The notes under the pieces are model-generated. The model ran no database searches and was not told the DNA's origin. It saw nothing but the letters and a program-made list of their open reading frames with translations. Of a stretch of 64,000 bases of DNA, positions 41,195 to 49,666 are shown in pieces. The position numbers and the translations under genes are program-made. Position 1 is the stretch's first letter, and the number at the start of each line of letters is the position of its first letter. This stretch comes from Bacteroidales bacterium. Lineage in GTDB: Bacteria; Bacteroidota; Bacteroidia; Bacteroidales; UBA932. Where the stretch lies: NCBI GenBank assembly GCA_015060405.1, contig SUYN01000010.1, positions 1-64,000 of the forward strand, read 5' to 3'.

Positions 41195-42607
41195 CTATTC
41201 TCCTCCTACAATAAGGTTGCCTATGAGTACGGTCGGCATTCCGCATGACACGGCGACGCTCTGCTCCTTGCCGCAGGTCCATGTGCCGTTGTCTATCTTT
41301 AGGTCGTTGCCCACGGCCTTTATGTCTGCAAGTGCCTGTGGGCCGTTTCCGATTATGTTTATGTCCTTTACCGGAGCAGTGATGCGGCCGTTCTCGATCA
41401 TGTAGCCGCTCTTGACGAAGAAGGTGAAGTCACCCTCTCCGATCTTTACCTGTCCGTTGGAGAACTCGTCCACATAGATGCCTTCTGTGACTGAAGCTAT
41501 TATGTCTGCCGGGTCTGCATCCCCGCTTTCCATATATGTTGCCCTCATCCTCGGGATGGGGTTGTAGCGGAAATTCTCCCTCCTGCCGTTTCCTGTCGGG
41601 GCGACTCCGTACCAGGCCGCGCTGATGCGGTCGTGAAGGTAGGAGCATAGGATGCCGTCCTTTACCATATATGTCTTTTCGCCAGGTACTCCTTCGTCAT
41701 CGTAGTTTCCGGCGCCTCGGTTGAGGGCAATCGTGCCGTCGTCCACGACATCCACACCCTTTGGACACACCCTTTTGCCGAGCTTGTCCGAGAATATGGA
41801 CTGACCTTTCCTGTTGAAGTCCGCCTCGAATGCGTGTCCCATCGCTTCGTGAAGGAGGATGCCGGATGCTCCGGCCCCCATCACCACGCTCATCTGCCCG
41901 CCCTTAGGCCTTGTGGCCTCGAAGCGCTGGTCGATTCCCTTGGCTATGTCGTCTGCAATCTCATCTGCCAAAGCCTCTCCTATGAACTCCGCTCCTGTCC
42001 TGAAGCTCCTTGAGGCACTCTTGTTTTCGGTCTTCCCGTCCTGCTGGAACACGGCGGTCGCGCTGACGCTTGCCACCGGCCTTGTGTCGCAGGTGAGCTC
42101 CCCGAGCGAGTTGTACATCATCACGTCGCTCACCGAGTCTGCAAGCCTGATCACCACCTTGACTATCCTGCTGTCCCTTGAAAATATCCTTTTCTCCAGA
42201 TCCATCATGAAAGGCAGGAAGGCGTCTGCTCCCTTGTCCCTCCAGTTCTGTTCCATAGGATACAGGTCCAGCCTCCTGTCCTTCACTCCGCAATATGCTA
42301 CCGGTGCCGAAACCGTGCCTCTGGCAATGGCAGAGGCCGCTTTCGCAGCGCAGAGCATATCGGCCATGTCGGTGTTCTCCGAATATGCATATCCGGTCTT
42401 CTCACCCTTTAGGACGCGTATCCCCACTCCGTAGTCGGTGTGGAATCCTCCCGACGAGACGACTCCGTCCTTGAGCATGAGGTTGAAGTATGTAGTGTGT
42501 TCGAAATAGAGGTCGCTGTAGTCGCCTCCGTGCGAGAGCGCCGTAGATACCAGTGCCTGAAGCTGGCTCTCGCTTACCTTGAATATGTCCAGATATCTGT
42601 TCTTCAT
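41195..42607 (-). CDS. tldD: Metalloprotease TldD
   Basis: A 470-residue subunit of the TldD/TldE protease. The zinc-binding HExxxH motif is present as HEAMGH in GASGILLHEAMGHAFEADF (about residues 248-266). Other hallmarks are RAGNYDDEGVPGEKT, GRRENFRYNPIPRMRATYM and GEFTF-like GDFTFFVKSGYMIENG. It is the catalytic subunit; PmbA follows by 1 base. Upstream, 27 bases away, is a zeta-like P-loop protein. The gene is a standard housekeeping protease in Bacteroidetes. Confidence 0.95.
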   Translation of the reverse strand: MKNRYLDIFKVSESQLQALVSTALSHGGDYSDLYFEHTTYFNLMLKDGVVSSGGFHTDYGVGIRVLKGEKTGYAYSENTDMADMLCAAKAASAIARGTVSAPVAYCGVKDRRLDLYPMEQNWRDKGADAFLPFMMDLEKRIFSRDSRIVKVVIRLADSVSDVMMYNSLGELTCDTRPVASVSATAVFQQDGKTENKSASRSFRTGAEFIGEALADEIADDIAKGIDQRFEATRPKGGQMSVVMGAGASGILLHEAMGHAFEADFNRKGQSIFSDKLGKRVCPKGVDVVDDGTIALNRGAGNYDDEGVPGEKTYMVKDGILCSYLHDRISAAWYGVAPTGNGRRENFRYNPIPRMRATYMESGDADPADIIASVTEGIYVDEFSNGQVKIGEGDFTFFVKSGYMIENGRITAPVKDINIIGNGPQALADIKAVGNDLKIDNGTWTCGKEQSVAVSCGMPTVLIGNLIVGGE

Positions 42608-42634
42608 CTTTTCCTTCTATAGTGGCAGGTCCTT

Positions 42635-43252
42635 CTATAGTGACAGGATCTCTCCTGTCTCTTCCACGATCTGTCTTCTTGTCTGAGCTATTGTCCTGAT
42701 CTTCTCATAGGTCTCTTCATCCCTGATGTTTATCACATCGTTCTTCGAGCCTTCCGCTATGACGCGGAACGGTATCTGCGAATTGTCTGCCAGGATCCAT
42801 CTCTCGCATATAGGCGAATAATAGTGGAAGAAATAGTCTATGCCCACATTGTAGCGCCTCCTGATGGTCTCCTCAGGGATGTTGTGGCCTCCTGCCTCGA
42901 CCCTGGCGCGGACTCTTTCTATCGCAAGCTCGGGCGATTTCAGCCAGAAGTACAGAAGAGTTACGGTGTAGCCCGCATCCTGCGCCATCCTGACTGTCTT
43001 CAGAAGGGTCCTTGTGGCGAGGGTAGTCTCTATGGCGAAGTCCGACTGCTTCTTCAGCAGGTACCTGATCTTGAGCAGCATGTATCTGCTGGCCTGGATG
43101 GATGCGTTTTCAGGGTTGAAAGGGGAGAGCCCCTTTGCGAATTCGTCCGAATTCACGAACTCCCTGCAGTCCAGCATCTCCGGCAGCAGCGAGTAGGAAG
43201 CAGTGGTCTTTCCCGCTCCGTTACAACCTGATATTATATATAGTCTCGGCAT
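42635..43252 (-). CDS. Zeta-toxin-like P-loop kinase
   Basis: A 205-residue protein of the zeta toxin/AAA family. Walker A is GCNGAGKTT (residues 9-17), followed by the zeta-type FVNSDEFAKGLSPFNPE (substrate-binding Asp), FAIETTLATRT and the Arg-rich IRRRYNVGIDYFFHYY. True zeta toxins phosphorylate UDP-N-acetylglucosamine and need an epsilon antitoxin. No epsilon-like small ORF lies next to this gene; instead it sits between tldD (27 bases) and a TIGR02757 gene (23 bases) in what looks like a stable operon. It may be a chromosomal small-molecule kinase rather than a toxin. Confidence 0.85.
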   Translation of the reverse strand: MPRLYIISGCNGAGKTTASYSLLPEMLDCREFVNSDEFAKGLSPFNPENASIQASRYMLLKIRYLLKKQSDFAIETTLATRTLLKTVRMAQDAGYTVTLLYFWLKSPELAIERVRARVEAGGHNIPEETIRRRYNVGIDYFFHYYSPICERWILADNSQIPFRVIAEGSKNDVINIRDEETYEKIRTIAQTRRQIVEETGEILSL

Positions 43253-43275
43253 ATGCTCTTGTTACAGTTCTCTGT

Positions 43276-43977
43276 TCATCTGTTGTTCACTCCATAACCG
43301 AACAGGGCAAAATCGCCCTTGCATGGGTCCTCCGGCCAGATTTCCCGGAATGCATCAGTGATCTCCATGGCTGTGGTCAGGTCTTTCGGACGCCGCGCTG
43401 TCAGGCCAAGTGCCGTCGCCTGATCATAGACATGGACATCAAGAGGCAGGATCAGGTCCTTCTTGTCGGAAGACTTCCACACCCCGAGGTCGACCTTGCC
43501 GTCATCCCTGACCAGCCATCTTCTCATCATGCTGATCTTCTTGTTCGGGGCCTTCCTGTCCTCCTTCTGCCCGAATATCCCTGTCCTTATCTGAGCGTCG
43601 CTCAATCCTTCGATGCTGCCGTTCTTTTCATATATCACTTTCAGCCTCGAGCATATTGCTGCGAATTCGCTCCATTTCACCGTCCTGTGCAGGCTGACCG
43701 CTTCGTTGCGGTAGTCCCCGCTCATCACATAGTCATATGGACGCCAGCACATCTCGTCGAACATCCTTCCGCAGTCGCGGACTATCATCGCGCGCCTTCC
43801 CCACGCAAGATGCGCCGACAGAAGGGCCGAGATCTCCACATCTGCCAGGGAGGCCTGTCCGGCCTCATATTTCCGTGCAAAACCGGTAGGGAAGACTATA
43901 GGGTCTTCCTGAAAATACCTCGGGTCGTTGTACTCTTCCGCCCACCCCATGAGGGTCTCTTTCAAATGTACATCCAT
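43276..43977 (-). CDS. TIGR02757 family protein (DUF2400)
   Basis: A 233-residue cytoplasmic protein with the DUF2400 pattern DPIVFPTGF, ALLSAHLAWGRRAMIVRDC, SMMRRWLVRDDGKVDLGVWK, LILPLDVHVYDQATALGL and FALFGYG near the end. The helical fold resembles HhH-GPD DNA glycosylases, but the activity is unknown. I place the start at the ATG at 43977 because a TATCTTTG promoter box at 43985-43992 lies directly ahead; the longer TTG-started frame to 43995 would run through that promoter. It is the first gene of the seven-gene run to trkA. Confidence 0.9.
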   Translation of the reverse strand: MDVHLKETLMGWAEEYNDPRYFQEDPIVFPTGFARKYEAGQASLADVEISALLSAHLAWGRRAMIVRDCGRMFDEMCWRPYDYVMSGDYRNEAVSLHRTVKWSEFAAICSRLKVIYEKNGSIEGLSDAQIRTGIFGQKEDRKAPNKKISMMRRWLVRDDGKVDLGVWKSSDKKDLILPLDVHVYDQATALGLTARRPKDLTTAMEITDAFREIWPEDPCKGDFALFGYGVNNR

Positions 43978-43984
43978 AATCTTA

Positions 43985-43992
43985 CAAAGATA
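43985..43992 (-). promoter_or_regulatory. -7 box of the seven-gene operon
   Basis: TATCTTTG on the minus strand ends 7 bases before the ATG at 43977, implying an almost leaderless transcript. No -33 partner is clear. Confidence 0.5.
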
Positions 43993-44020
43993 CAAAAAAT
44001 GGATGGTTGTACGATGTGCC

Positions 44021-44053
44021 CTGTGGGCTTTTTTTATTGAAAAAAGCCCACAG
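44021..44053. terminator. Bidirectional terminator between POT genes and the TIGR02757 operon
   Basis: CTGTGGGCTTTTTT (44021-44034) and AAAAAAGCCCACAG (44040-44053) are perfect 14-base arms around a 5-nt loop. On the minus strand it follows the POT transporter gene with a 43-base gap. The T-run at the stem base works in either direction. Confidence 0.8.
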
Positions 44054-44096
44054 TCTCAGGAGACGGCGGGCATTAAAGGTAATTGTCAGTATGTCG

Positions 44097-45764
44097 CTAT
44101 TCTGTAGCTGACTCGATACGTTTCATGTTTGCAAACATGAAGATACCAGCCACTAGGCAGATTGCGATGAGGACCACCCAGATCGACCAGAGAGGAATCC
44201 TCATCCAGAGGAGGCCAGGTACTGACACGAGGTAGTTTCCGATGGCTGTCGCTGCAAACCAGCCGCCCATCATCATGCCTTTATATTTTGGAGGAGCAAC
44301 CTTTGACACGAATGAGATGCCCATAGGTGAAAGAAGGAGCTCGGCAAATGTGAGCACGAGGTATGTCGATATGAGCCATGTAGGTGAAACGAGGTCAGGG
44401 CTCACAGTTCCTCCGAGTCCCTTAGGAGAGACAAGTCCCATCGATGCAAGCGTGAGGATGAGGAAGCCGGCTCCTGCAACGAGCATTCCGAGGCCGATCT
44501 TGCGAGGTGCAGAAGGCTCTTTGCCCTTCTTTGCAAGTGCGCTGAAGATGGCAAGCGACACCGGTGTGAGTGCCACCACATAGAATGGGTTGAACTGCTG
44601 GAAATCAGAAGGCTGGATGTGTACAGTACCCTGCATCTGGAGATAAAGGAAGGCTGCAAGCCCCCATAGACCGAGGGTGATCGCAGCTGAAGTGACCTTG
44701 GCCTTCCTTGTCTCAGCCTGGAACACGTTGAAGAGCGTGTATACTGAAAGCGCGATGAGGGCGAGACACCAGATGTTGAATCCTATCCTGAGGATGCCTG
44801 TCACGCTGCTGGCCGTGTAGTCTCGTGCGAAGAATGTCATTGTCGCACCGTTCTGGTGGAAGGCCATCCAGAAGAAGATCACTACGGCGAACACGAAGAT
44901 GAGGGCTCCGATACGGCTCCTGGTCTGGGCAGGTGTGAGCTCGACCTCGGCTGCAGGATTGGCGGTCTGTGCCTGCTTCGCATTCACGTCCGCATGCTTG
45001 AACCATGAACGGCAGCTGTAGTAGATGAGTACGGAGAGGATGAGTGATACGCAAGCCACAGCGAAACCTCCGTTGTAAGCGGTAGAAAGCTTCTCGATAT
45101 AATATGGTGCGAATGTGGCCATGTCCATTCCTGCGGCTCCCGGCATTTTGCCGGCGATGCTCTCGAGATGTGAAAGGTTCTCGGCAGAGATGGTCCCGTT
45201 CATCACCTGGTGTGCAAGTGCAGGTACATTTGCGTTATAGACGAGATCGAACTTGTTGAGTGACCAGTTGGTCATGGCCTTTGCCATTGAAGGCGCGAAC
45301 ATCGAACCGACGTTGATCGCCATGTAGAAAAGGCTGAATGCTGCATCTCGCTTTGCCGAATATTTCGGATCGTCATAGAGGTTGCCGACCATTACCTGGA
45401 GGTTGCCTTTGAAGAGTCCGGTACCGATGGCGATGAGGGTGAGTGCTCCGAACATCATGATCTTTCCGGTGAGGTCCGGAGCTGTCGGGATGGCAAGGCA
45501 GAGATAGCCGAGGAACATCACACCGATACCGATGGTGACGCACTTTCCGTAGCCGATCCTGTCTGCTAGGATACCTCCGAAGAAAGGCATGAAGTACACG
45601 CCTGCAAGGAAGATCGAGTAGATCTGCGTTGCCGCAGCTGCGCTGAATCCGAACTTCGCCTGGATGAACAGGAGGAAGATGGCCAGCATTGTATAATAGC
45701 CGAAGCGCTCACCAGTGTTGGCGAGCGCGAGGGCAAAGAGTCCTTTTGGTTGACCTTTGAACAT
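44097..45764 (-). CDS. POT family proton-dependent oligopeptide transporter (second of pair)
   Basis: A 555-residue inner-membrane MFS protein with about 12-14 helices. POT features are LANTGERFGYYTM in helix 1, GGILADRIGYGKCVTIGIG, the family motif region GTGLFKGNLQVMVGNLY, and FFWMAFHQNGATMTFFARD. Transporters of this family bring in di- and tripeptides with protons. The usual ExxERFxYY motif reads NTGERFGYY here: the first Glu is replaced by Asn. A long loop near residues 195-230 is an insertion relative to bacterial DtpT. It follows the other POT gene by 29 bases. Confidence 0.92.
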   Translation of the reverse strand: MFKGQPKGLFALALANTGERFGYYTMLAIFLLFIQAKFGFSAAAATQIYSIFLAGVYFMPFFGGILADRIGYGKCVTIGIGVMFLGYLCLAIPTAPDLTGKIMMFGALTLIAIGTGLFKGNLQVMVGNLYDDPKYSAKRDAAFSLFYMAINVGSMFAPSMAKAMTNWSLNKFDLVYNANVPALAHQVMNGTISAENLSHLESIAGKMPGAAGMDMATFAPYYIEKLSTAYNGGFAVACVSLILSVLIYYSCRSWFKHADVNAKQAQTANPAAEVELTPAQTRSRIGALIFVFAVVIFFWMAFHQNGATMTFFARDYTASSVTGILRIGFNIWCLALIALSVYTLFNVFQAETRKAKVTSAAITLGLWGLAAFLYLQMQGTVHIQPSDFQQFNPFYVVALTPVSLAIFSALAKKGKEPSAPRKIGLGMLVAGAGFLILTLASMGLVSPKGLGGTVSPDLVSPTWLISTYLVLTFAELLLSPMGISFVSKVAPPKYKGMMMGGWFAATAIGNYLVSVPGLLWMRIPLWSIWVVLIAICLVAGIFMFANMKRIESATE

Positions 45765-45793
45765 AATTTATATTTTAATTGATTGGATATCTG

Positions 45794-47458
45794 TTATTTG
45801 GCAACTCTCTCGAGCCACTTGACCATTCCGAGCATCACGCCCATCGAGATGAGGCAGAAGCCTGCGAACACAGCCCAGCACATCCACTGCTGCGGAAGGG
45901 AGTTGAGCATTGTTACGCCGAGTGCGATGAAGAGGTTTCCGATGGCAGTCGCTGTGAGCCACAGTCCCTGGCAAATTCCCTGGAGATGGCGCGGAGCGAT
46001 CTTGGAAACGAAAGACAGACCCAGTGGCGAGATGAAGAGCTCTGCGACTGTGAGGAAGAAATATGTTGCGATGAGCACCATAGGGCTCGACTTCATGCCC
46101 ATCTTCACAGCATCGCTGAGACTTCTGAATTCATCGCCTGAAGGGTAACCCTGTACCATTGCCACGACCATGAGCAGGATGTAAGAGCATGCTGCGATGA
46201 ACATACCGAGGGCGATCTTTCGTGGAGTCGACACTTCCTTGCCCTTGCGTGCGAGTGAACCGAACACCCACATGATGACAGGGGTGAGGATGATCACGAA
46301 GAGAGGGTTGATGCACTGCCAGATTTCAGGCGGAATCGAAGCTGTGGTGACGAAGTCACGTGCGAAGATCGAAAGCGACTGGCCGTTCTGGTGGAACGAG
46401 AACCAGAAGAATACCGCTACTCCGAGAACTGCGAACAGGGCGTAGAGTCTCTGTCTGATCTCCTTTGCATTTGCTGCCCTTTCTTCAGCGGTGTAGTCCT
46501 CCACAGCCTTCTTCTCCTTCTTTGCAGGGTTAGGAAGCTTCTTCCTGATGGCGATGAAGATCACAAGTGAAGTGAGCATTGCCACGACTGAAGCGATGAA
46601 TGAGAAATGTACACCTGTGTTGAAGATCTCAAGGTAGCTGTTGCAGAAAGCAGCGTCCACGACTCCTGAATGACCGACTTCAGCGGCAAGTTTCGTGAGG
46701 TTCTCCGCATCTGTTCCAGCCATTGCGTTCTGGTCCTTGATGAACATGTGGCAGAGGCGTGGGAGGTCCGAGTTGTATGCAAGGTCGTGGATCTTGAGCC
46801 AGAAGCTTCTGAGGAGAGGTGCGATGAAAGGTGCGATCACACCGCCGATGTTGATGAACACGTAGAAGATCTGGAATCCTGAGTCACGTTTTTCCTTTGC
46901 CTTTGCGAGAGCCTCGGGACCTTCCTTGGCTGCTTCGGCCTCAAAGTTGTCGTACATCTGACCGACGAGGGCCTGAAGGTTTCCTTTGAAGAGACCGTTA
47001 CCGAAGGCGATGATGAAGAGAGCGACGCAGGTGAGCACGAGTACCCATGAGACTCCTGTAGTCGAAGCGAATACAGGAATCGAAAGGATTCCGTATCCGG
47101 CCGCCATCACAAGAAGGCCTGAAATGATGGTCGCCTTGTAGTTCTGTGTGCGGTCAGCGATGATTCCGCCAGGGAGGCTGAGGACATAGATCAGGAAATA
47201 GAATACCGAATAGATCCAGCCTGCTGCGCTGTCGCTGATGCCGAACTTCGAGCAGATGAACAGAAGGAGCACTGCATTCATGATGTAGTAGCCGAAACGC
47301 TCTCCCATGTTGCTCAATGCTGCGGCAATCAGTCCCTTAGGGTGTTCCTTACGTGCCTTGCTGATGTAGAATACCAGGAAAGGTATGACTACGATCAGGA
47401 TCGCGATCAGAATCGCCATCGGACGGTTGTTAGTCCAGAGGTTAGAGATAAATGACAT
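45794..47458 (-). CDS. POT family proton-dependent oligopeptide transporter (first of pair)
   Basis: A 554-residue paralogue of the next gene, with an extra N-terminal helix (IAILIAILIVVIPFLVFYI) before LSNMGERFGYYIM. The sections GGIIADRTQNYKATIISGLL, GNGLFKGNLQALVGQMY and FFWFSFHQNGQSLSIFARD mark the family. Here too the first Glu of ExxERFxYY is Asn. A hydrophilic insertion (about residues 230-275) matches that in the paralogue. Two TATCTTTG boxes upstream (47482-47489 and 47523-47530) suggest that the pair is one operon with alternative starts. The tandem arrangement points to a duplication with diverged peptide preference. Confidence 0.92.
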   Translation of the reverse strand: MSFISNLWTNNRPMAILIAILIVVIPFLVFYISKARKEHPKGLIAAALSNMGERFGYYIMNAVLLLFICSKFGISDSAAGWIYSVFYFLIYVLSLPGGIIADRTQNYKATIISGLLVMAAGYGILSIPVFASTTGVSWVLVLTCVALFIIAFGNGLFKGNLQALVGQMYDNFEAEAAKEGPEALAKAKEKRDSGFQIFYVFINIGGVIAPFIAPLLRSFWLKIHDLAYNSDLPRLCHMFIKDQNAMAGTDAENLTKLAAEVGHSGVVDAAFCNSYLEIFNTGVHFSFIASVVAMLTSLVIFIAIRKKLPNPAKKEKKAVEDYTAEERAANAKEIRQRLYALFAVLGVAVFFWFSFHQNGQSLSIFARDFVTTASIPPEIWQCINPLFVIILTPVIMWVFGSLARKGKEVSTPRKIALGMFIAACSYILLMVVAMVQGYPSGDEFRSLSDAVKMGMKSSPMVLIATYFFLTVAELFISPLGLSFVSKIAPRHLQGICQGLWLTATAIGNLFIALGVTMLNSLPQQWMCWAVFAGFCLISMGVMLGMVKWLERVAK

Positions 47459-47481
47459 AGTCTTATAGTTTTAGTTGTTAA

Positions 47482-47530
47482 CAAAGATACATACTCAAGT
47501 TCCGCGAGTGATTATATCCCGACAAAGATA
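47482..47530 (-). promoter_or_regulatory. Two -7 boxes ahead of the POT operon
   Basis: TATCTTTG occurs on the minus strand at 47482-47489 and at 47523-47530. The distal one has a TTTG 17 bases upstream. Either could drive the two transporter genes. Confidence 0.45.
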
Positions 47531-47578
47531 GTAAATTATTTTCGAAGCAAAAATAGCGGAAATCATCAGGAAAATTGG

Positions 47579-47586
47579 TATATTTG
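47579..47586 (+). promoter_or_regulatory. -7 box for the acyltransferase gene
   Basis: TATATTTG at 47579-47586 is an exact match. A second TATATTTG at 47647-47654 is too near the ATG at 47658 to be useful. No -33 partner is clear. Confidence 0.4.
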
Positions 47587-47657
47587 TTTTTTGTGCAGAG
47601 CTGAGGCGGGTGCGGAGGGGGAGTGGAACGGCTCTGATATATAATATATATTTGGAA

Positions 47658-48566
47658 ATGAAGAAGTTGCTTGTAAATATAGCCCGTGGCGTGGTGGTCG
47701 TGATCTCGCGTCTGCCCTTGAGATTCCATTATTTTATGGGCCGGATTCTGTCCTGGATTCTGAAGAATGTCCTGAAATATCGCTACGGAACGGTGATGAT
47801 AAACCTCGCAAGGTCCTTCCCGGAGAAGAAGTATAAGGAACTTGAGAAGATCGCCTCGCAGTTCTACAGACATCTCGGAGAGATCTTCGCCGAGGCAATC
47901 TGGTTCGGAGGCTGCAACTATAAGCGCCTGTACGAGAGCGGTATAGTCACGGTCACTAATCCTGAGGTGTTCAATGAACTCTTCACGGACGCTCCGAGCA
48001 TGACCGTGCTCTACTCCCACTGCGGCAACTGGGAACTTCTCGGCGGCTTTCTCGGCTACAGGTCCGCCAACGGTGAGAAGGTCATGCTGGAGGAAGAACA
48101 GATAACCGTAGTGTACAAGCAGCTGACAAGCGGGTTCTCCGACGAGTTCTTCAGACGCAACCGCGCCGCAGCCCTCGAGAAGATCGGGACATCGTGCGAG
48201 ATAGAGTCATCAAACGTCCTCAGATATGCGATAAAGCATCGTAAGGAACACAGGATATACATATATATTGCTGATCAGGCTCCGTACAAGGGTACGGGAA
48301 AGCATCCAGTGGGCGAATTCCTCCATCAGCAGACCAACGCCATGATAGGAAGCGTGGCCCTTGCCAACAAGCTCGGCCACAGTGTCGTGTACCTGAAGAT
48401 GAAGCATTTGGCGAGGGGAAAATATGAGATGACCTTCATCCCTGTGTGTCAGAATGCATCGGAACACACGCCGGAGGATCTGATCAGGAAGTATTTCGAC
48501 ATACTCGAAGAAGAAATTAACGAGACTCCGTACAACTGGCTCTGGAGTCACAAAAGATGGAAATGA
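47658..48566 (+). CDS. Lipid A biosynthesis acyltransferase (LpxL/HtrB-like)
   Basis: A 302-residue inner-membrane-associated acyltransferase. A hydrophobic N-terminal segment (LLVNIARGVVVVISRLPL) is followed by the INLARSFPEK motif and the catalytic HxxxxE as HCGNWELLGGF (His about residue 120). Later motifs are IADQAPYKG and HQQTNAMIGSVALANKLGHS. LpxL-type enzymes add a secondary acyl chain to Kdo-lipid A. I use the ATG at 47658 rather than the longer GTG-initiated frame from 47610, because MKKLLVNIARG begins the usual membrane anchor. The DUF4831 gene follows by one base. Confidence 0.9.
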   Translation: MKKLLVNIARGVVVVISRLPLRFHYFMGRILSWILKNVLKYRYGTVMINLARSFPEKKYKELEKIASQFYRHLGEIFAEAIWFGGCNYKRLYESGIVTVTNPEVFNELFTDAPSMTVLYSHCGNWELLGGFLGYRSANGEKVMLEEEQITVVYKQLTSGFSDEFFRRNRAAALEKIGTSCEIESSNVLRYAIKHRKEHRIYIYIADQAPYKGTGKHPVGEFLHQQTNAMIGSVALANKLGHSVVYLKMKHLARGKYEMTFIPVCQNASEHTPEDLIRKYFDILEEEINETPYNWLWSHKRWK

Positions 48567-48567
48567 T

Positions 48568-49644
48568 ATGAGAAAGTCAATTATTGCAGTCGCGGCTCTC
48601 GCGGTTTCACTTGCGGCATCGGCGCAGACAGCTGCTGATCCTCAGGGATATGTGACATATTCCCTTCCTTCGACTACGATAACCTTGGAAGTTGAGGCGG
48701 TTCAGGAGACCTTTCATGCCGGCCCATATGCCAGGTATGCAGAGAAGTTCCTCGGCATCGAGCCCCGCATGAAGGACGAGACCACCGTTCAGCTCACAAA
48801 GATAACCCTTATGCCCTATGTTGAGGCTGACCTTTCCAAGAGGTTTTCTCTCGTGGCAGGAAGCACGGTTGCATCCAATCTCTTCAAGCTCAGCTCGGCC
48901 GGCCTTGTGACCTTTTCAGATGCTCCGTTTGTGGAAGAGTCGGTGTGGCGTTTCCCTGTTGAAGTGAAGGCTGACTTCTCCGACAAGGGGATATCGTCAA
49001 ACCTTACATCGGAATCGGCTGTCCTCTACAAGAAGGACAAGAAGGTAAGTTCACGCAACCCTGTCGCTGTTCAGCAGAATATGGTGGTGGAGAAATCCCT
49101 TGAACAGAAGGCACGGGAGACCGCTAACACCATCCTTGATCTCCGCAAGCAGCGTCTTCAGATCGTCACCGGTGACACGGATGCTACCTACAGCGGAGAG
49201 GCAATGGGGACGGCTGTAGAAGAGCTTTCACGCCTCGAGAGCGAATACATGACCCTTTTCACAGGCTATTCGGACTACCAGACACAGACAATGAAGTTCG
49301 AGGTCATACCGCAGGCTGACAGGCAGAACCAGATGTATGTGGCCTTCCGCGTGTCCGACAAGTCCGGTCTCCTCCCGGCTGAAGAGGTGAACGGAAAGCC
49401 GATAGTCATGGAAATAGAGGTGCCTCAGATAGCTCAGGTGCCGGATCCGGCAGCGGAGGCAGAGGCTGCGGGAGGCAGGAAGGCTACGAAAAAGGTGAAG
49501 GAGATACCTTCTATATATTACCGTATACCTGCAGCCTGCACAATCAGGCTCAAGGAGGGGGCGGACCTTCTGCTCCAGACCAGGATCCCTGTATATCAGC
49601 TCGGTCAGGAATCATCTGTTCCGTTGAAGACAGCATTGAATTAA
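48568..49644 (+). CDS. DUF4831 family exported protein
   Basis: A 358-residue protein with a signal peptide (residues 1-19, LAASAQ). The sequence VTYSLPSTTITLEVEAVQE, then GPYARYAEKFLGIEP, is the recognisable start of the DUF4831 family, which is restricted to Bacteroidetes and of unknown function. The C-terminal half is beta-rich, with one charged linker (AEAEAAGGRKATKKVKE, about residues 296-312). It is one base from the lpxL-like gene and about 22 bases before pepD, so probably in the same operon. A periplasmic or envelope structural role is likely, but there is no direct evidence. Confidence 0.88.
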   Translation: MRKSIIAVAALAVSLAASAQTAADPQGYVTYSLPSTTITLEVEAVQETFHAGPYARYAEKFLGIEPRMKDETTVQLTKITLMPYVEADLSKRFSLVAGSTVASNLFKLSSAGLVTFSDAPFVEESVWRFPVEVKADFSDKGISSNLTSESAVLYKKDKKVSSRNPVAVQQNMVVEKSLEQKARETANTILDLRKQRLQIVTGDTDATYSGEAMGTAVEELSRLESEYMTLFTGYSDYQTQTMKFEVIPQADRQNQMYVAFRVSDKSGLLPAEEVNGKPIVMEIEVPQIAQVPDPAAEAEAAGGRKATKKVKEIPSIYYRIPAACTIRLKEGADLLLQTRIPVYQLGQESSVPLKTALN

Positions 49645-49666
49645 TCACATTAACACATTGATATTT

